A stretch of 7,946 nucleotides of DNA from Spirochaetota bacterium (lineage in GTDB: Bacteria > Spirochaetota > Spirochaetia > B11-G9): the NCBI GenBank assembly GCA_003641695.1, contig QNBL01000120.1, positions 1 through 7,946 on the forward strand, written 5' to 3'. Below the pieces are notes generated by a model. The model ran no database searches, had not been told where the DNA came from, and was given only the letters and a program-made list of their open reading frames with translations. The position numbers and the translations under genes are program-made. Every line of letters begins with the position of its first letter. Positions within the stretch are counted from its first letter, which is position 1. Of the stretch, positions 6,173 to 7,946 are shown in pieces.

Positions 6173-6994
6173 ATGTTGATGGAAAAGGTGTTTGATTCAG
6201 AGTATAAGGGAGCGTTTCTCCCTGCAGAGTTCTGGGAAGGAGTAGTCCAGTCAATCTATTCGAAGGCGGTGAACCTGCTGCACCCTTCAGGGATCCTGAT
6301 TTCGCTGGTAGACGGTTCCCGTAACATGACTGATTACGGACTCGCCGTTAAAGATTTTAATTCTTTTGCTCATTCCGTATCTGAGGGAAGTAGCTTTTTG
6401 TGGAAGAACGGAACGGTTGTTTTTCATGATCTGGTTATCGGCATGAAGAGCGCTTCCCTGTGGTCGGGAGCAGTTGCTCAGTTTCCGGATTATTCACTTG
6501 AGTCCATGGAAGCCTGCAGGACGGTTTTTAATGACTCAGCCAAAGCGGATGGGTTGTCACCGGTAGTAACCGGAAGAGCCGGGAACCTGTACACTACGGC
6601 TGCCCGCCGGATTCTTCCGGCAGCCGGGAAGATTACCGGTTTGGAGGATGATGTTTCTTTGGATGTAAGCCCGTTGGTTGGCCTGGGCGTAGGATTTACC
6701 CCCTCGGGGGATGATTTTATTTCAGGGGCACTTCTCTTTGAGGTTATATCCGGAAAGAGGGTTATAGACAAGGGAAAAATCGGGAAAAATCTTCACAAGA
6801 CTACCGCCGGCGGCAGGACGCTTCTATCCCTTGCTTTAAGGAATTCCTTCCCTTCATATTTACTTGAGTTTGCCGAAGCGCTGAAAGCCGGAGCAGGTAA
6901 TCCTGTTGAAATTGTTAAAAAAGCACTACAGCATGGATCTACATCCGGAAGTGATGCACTTTCCGGTTTTTTTTGGATTGCAGAATTATTTTGA
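6173..6994 (+). CDS. DUF2877/AllH-family protein (oxamate carbamoyltransferase subunit family)
   Basis: This 273-residue soluble protein fits the DUF2877 family in length. Its hallmarks are GVGFTPSGDDF (172-182) followed by SGALLFE, and the C-terminal HGSTSGSDAL (254-263). The E. coli member YlbF/AllH is a subunit of the oxamate carbamoyltransferase AllFGH, which acts late in anaerobic allantoin use and yields carbamoyl phosphate from oxalurate. That role is family knowledge; assignment here is by motif only, and neither an AllF (FdrA) nor an AllG partner is in the window. Location between a nucleobase permease and a xanthine dehydrogenase subunit supports purine catabolism. The start is uncertain: ATG 6173 or ATG 6179 (TTG 6176 is between them), with an in-frame stop at 6167 and no good ribosome binding site. 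The gene begins 11 nt after a strong terminator, so its source of transcription is unclear. Confidence 0.82.
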   Translation: MLMEKVFDSEYKGAFLPAEFWEGVVQSIYSKAVNLLHPSGILISLVDGSRNMTDYGLAVKDFNSFAHSVSEGSSFLWKNGTVVFHDLVIGMKSASLWSGAVAQFPDYSLESMEACRTVFNDSAKADGLSPVVTGRAGNLYTTAARRILPAAGKITGLEDDVSLDVSPLVGLGVGFTPSGDDFISGALLFEVISGKRVIDKGKIGKNLHKTTAGGRTLLSLALRNSFPSYLLEFAEALKAGAGNPVEIVKKALQHGSTSGSDALSGFFWIAELF

Positions 6995-7023
6995 CCGGGT
7001 TTTCACTTATTATGCAAAAAATG

Positions 7024-7104
7024 TGTCGATTATTGCGAAAAAAAAATTGACAACTCTGCAATGTATGGTATACTTATTTTTTGCTCCTGTGAAAAAAATC
7101 GACA
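7024..7104 (+). repeat. Three AATYGACA-like words around the xanthine dehydrogenase promoter
   Basis: AATCGACA occurs at 7097-7104 and, inverted as TGTCGATT, at 7024-7031. A one-base variant, AATTGACA, at 7045-7052 includes the -35 hexamer. Two of the three follow an A-run. The arrangement could be an operator set, or chance in A/T-rich DNA. Confidence 0.35.
7047..7074 (+). promoter_or_regulatory. sigma-70-type promoter for the xanthine dehydrogenase unit
   Basis: A consensus -35 TTGACA (7047-7052) is followed after 16 nt by TATACT (7069-7074), with an A9 run (7038-7046) immediately upstream that may act as an UP element. Transcription would begin near 7081. No terminator is visible between the DUF2877 gene and this promoter, so read-through from upstream is also possible. 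Confidence 0.75.
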
Positions 7105-7182
7105 GATTGTTTTTTAAATTAAAAAATACTTCCGTCGGTTTTTTTCTTTTTCTGCTGACTTTTTGTTATCTGGGAGCTTAAA

Positions 7183-7196
7183 GAATATTAATATTC
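7183..7196. repeat. Perfect 14-bp palindrome next to the xanthine dehydrogenase RBS
   Basis: GAATATTAATATTC is its own reverse complement and ends 4 nt before the GGAGG ribosome binding site. It could bind a dimeric regulator or lie within a weak RNA fold, but A/T-rich palindromes also arise by chance. Confidence 0.5.
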
Positions 7197-7200
7197 ATAC

Positions 7201-7205
7201 GGAGG
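7201..7205 (+). promoter_or_regulatory. Ribosome binding site supporting a GTG start
   Basis: GGAGG lies 7 nt before GTG 7213. A TTG at 7211 is in another frame that stops after seven codons, so GTG 7213 is the start. Confidence 0.88.
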
Positions 7206-7212
7206 ATATATT

Positions 7213-7946
7213 GTGGAGAATTTTCGCTATTTGAAACCTGCCGATTTAGATGAAGCCCTTTCGTTAAAGAAAGAGTTTGGCAGTAAAGCACGATTCCTTC
7301 TTGGCGGAACAGACCTTTTTATACAGATGAACAAAGGGATACTTGTACCGGAAGTAGTTATTGACCTAAAAGGAATTGAAGGATTAAAAGGTATTGAGAA
7401 GAAGGATGGGTATGTTTACATAGGTGCAAGGGTAAGCTGGACTGAGATTATTGAGTCTGACAGTATCAGAGAGGATTATCCTGCTCTTTATGAAGCTTCG
7501 GAACTTGTTGCTTCAGTCGGTGTCAGAAATACCGGTACACTGGTCGGTAATATCTGTAACGCAGTACCATCCCTTGAAGCCGGATCACCGCTGCTTGTGT
7601 ACAGCGCTGTTGTCGTTGTGAAGAGTGCAGATGGAGAGCGGGAAATCCCGATTGAAGATTTCTTTACCGGAGTAAAAAAAACCGCCCTTAAGGATGATGA
7701 AATGGTTGTCGGTGTCAAGCTTCCGTTAAAGAAAGAGAAGACCGGTGATGTATATGTCAAAATGGGCAGATATGAAGGCGAGGACCTCGCTCAGGCAGGA
7801 GTCGCGGTATGTACAGATGGTGGAAATAACTACCTGATAGCTTTGAATGCTGTAGCTCCCGTTCCGGTACGGGCAAAAAAGGCAGAGGAATTCCTGAAAG
7901 GGAAAAAAATCGATGATGCTGCTGCAGAAAAAGCAGCCGAGCTTGC
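7213..7946 (+). CDS. Xanthine dehydrogenase-family FAD-binding subunit (3' end beyond window)
   Basis: This is the medium, FAD-binding subunit of a molybdenum hydroxylase. It passes electrons from the iron-sulfur subunit to NAD+ or another acceptor while the molybdenum subunit oxidises xanthine or a related heterocycle. The 244 codons in the window start MENFRYLKPADLDEAL. The two FAD-contacting motifs are LLGGTDLFIQMNKG (about 33-46) and VGVRNTGTLVGNICNAVPS (about 103-121), the latter a variant of the usual IRNxGTIGGN. After about residue 170 the CO-dehydrogenase-type C-terminal flavoprotein domain begins (YVKMGRYEGEDLAQAGVAV, about 185-203). The frame is open to the window edge, so roughly the last 30-50 residues are missing. 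The GTG start is supported by GGAGG at 7201-7205. The iron-sulfur and molybdenum subunits probably follow downstream. Other molybdenum hydroxylases (for example nicotinate or aldehyde-type) share this subunit; the permeases and AllH-like neighbour favour a purine substrate. Confidence 0.9.
   Translation, partial: MENFRYLKPADLDEALSLKKEFGSKARFLLGGTDLFIQMNKGILVPEVVIDLKGIEGLKGIEKKDGYVYIGARVSWTEIIESDSIREDYPALYEASELVASVGVRNTGTLVGNICNAVPSLEAGSPLLVYSAVVVVKSADGEREIPIEDFFTGVKKTALKDDEMVVGVKLPLKKEKTGDVYVKMGRYEGEDLAQAGVAVCTDGGNNYLIALNAVAPVPVRAKKAEEFLKGKKIDDAAAEKAAEL

Larger units (their letters stand above)
7081..7212 (+). other. Leader of about 130 nt upstream of the xanthine dehydrogenase gene
   Basis: The predicted transcript carries a long A/U-rich 5' leader. 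One small hairpin, AATC-GACA-GATT (7097-7108), extends by further A-T pairs into T6 (7110-7115). The same T-run can instead pair with A6 at 7121-7126 (TTTTTTAA/TTAAAAAA, 7110-7126), so two alternative folds are possible. A later GTCGG/CTGAC pairing is also possible. I recognise no known purine, preQ1 or molybdenum cofactor riboswitch consensus. Confidence 0.35.

Noticed and set aside
6906..7181. Open frame of 91 codons overlapping the DUF2877 3' end and the xanthine dehydrogenase promoter
   Set aside because: It begins inside the DUF2877 gene in another frame, lacks a ribosome binding site, and runs through the promoter and A/T-rich leader with low-complexity Phe/Leu/Lys content.
7081..7212. 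Purine-type riboswitch in the xanthine dehydrogenase leader
   Set aside because: The conserved core and three-way junction of the purine riboswitch are absent. Only weak A/T hairpins are seen.

Overview
The window carries seven protein-coding genes, all on the + strand. It looks like a bacterial chromosome of moderate GC content, with A/T-rich intergenic stretches, strong GGAGG-type ribosome binding sites, sigma-70-like promoters and classic intrinsic terminators. The lineage cannot be fixed from sequence alone. The gene mix and style would suit an anaerobic spirochete or a Firmicute-like heterotroph; this is inference.

Layout. (1) 1-1227: the 3' part of a PAS-domain sensor histidine kinase, cut by the window edge. 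(2) 1266-3870: a transcription unit with its own promoter, a nitrilase-superfamily carbamoyl amidohydrolase (beta-ureidopropionase-like) and an NCS2 nucleobase permease whose sequence is strikingly like the animal/plant SLC23 branch, closed by a near-perfect terminator. (3) 3901-4733: two small membrane-anchored proteins of unknown function whose reading frames overlap by 4 nt. (4) 4790-6161: a promoter with an adjoining T/A tract, a UraA-type uracil/xanthine permease and a terminator. (5) 6173-6994: a DUF2877/AllH-family gene (oxamate carbamoyltransferase subunit family) that starts only 11 nt after that terminator and has no clear ribosome binding site. (6) 7047 to the window end: a promoter, a leader of about 130 nt, and a GTG-started xanthine dehydrogenase FAD subunit, truncated by the window edge.

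Together the central and right parts read as a nucleobase salvage/catabolism locus. Two different NCS2 permeases would import purines or pyrimidines. The molybdenum hydroxylase, which presumably continues beyond the right edge, would oxidise purines. The AllH-like protein points to the carbamoyl/oxamate end of allantoin breakdown, and the amidohydrolase removes an N-carbamoyl group as in reductive pyrimidine breakdown. The kinase and the two small membrane proteins have no demonstrated link to this pathway.

The least explained parts are the two-gene membrane pair between the permeases, the odd translation start of the DUF2877 gene, and the xanthine dehydrogenase control region with its repeated AATYGACA-like words and a 14-bp palindrome beside the ribosome binding site. 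I found no tRNA, rRNA, CRISPR array, insertion sequence or phage gene. No gap between genes exceeds 300 bases.
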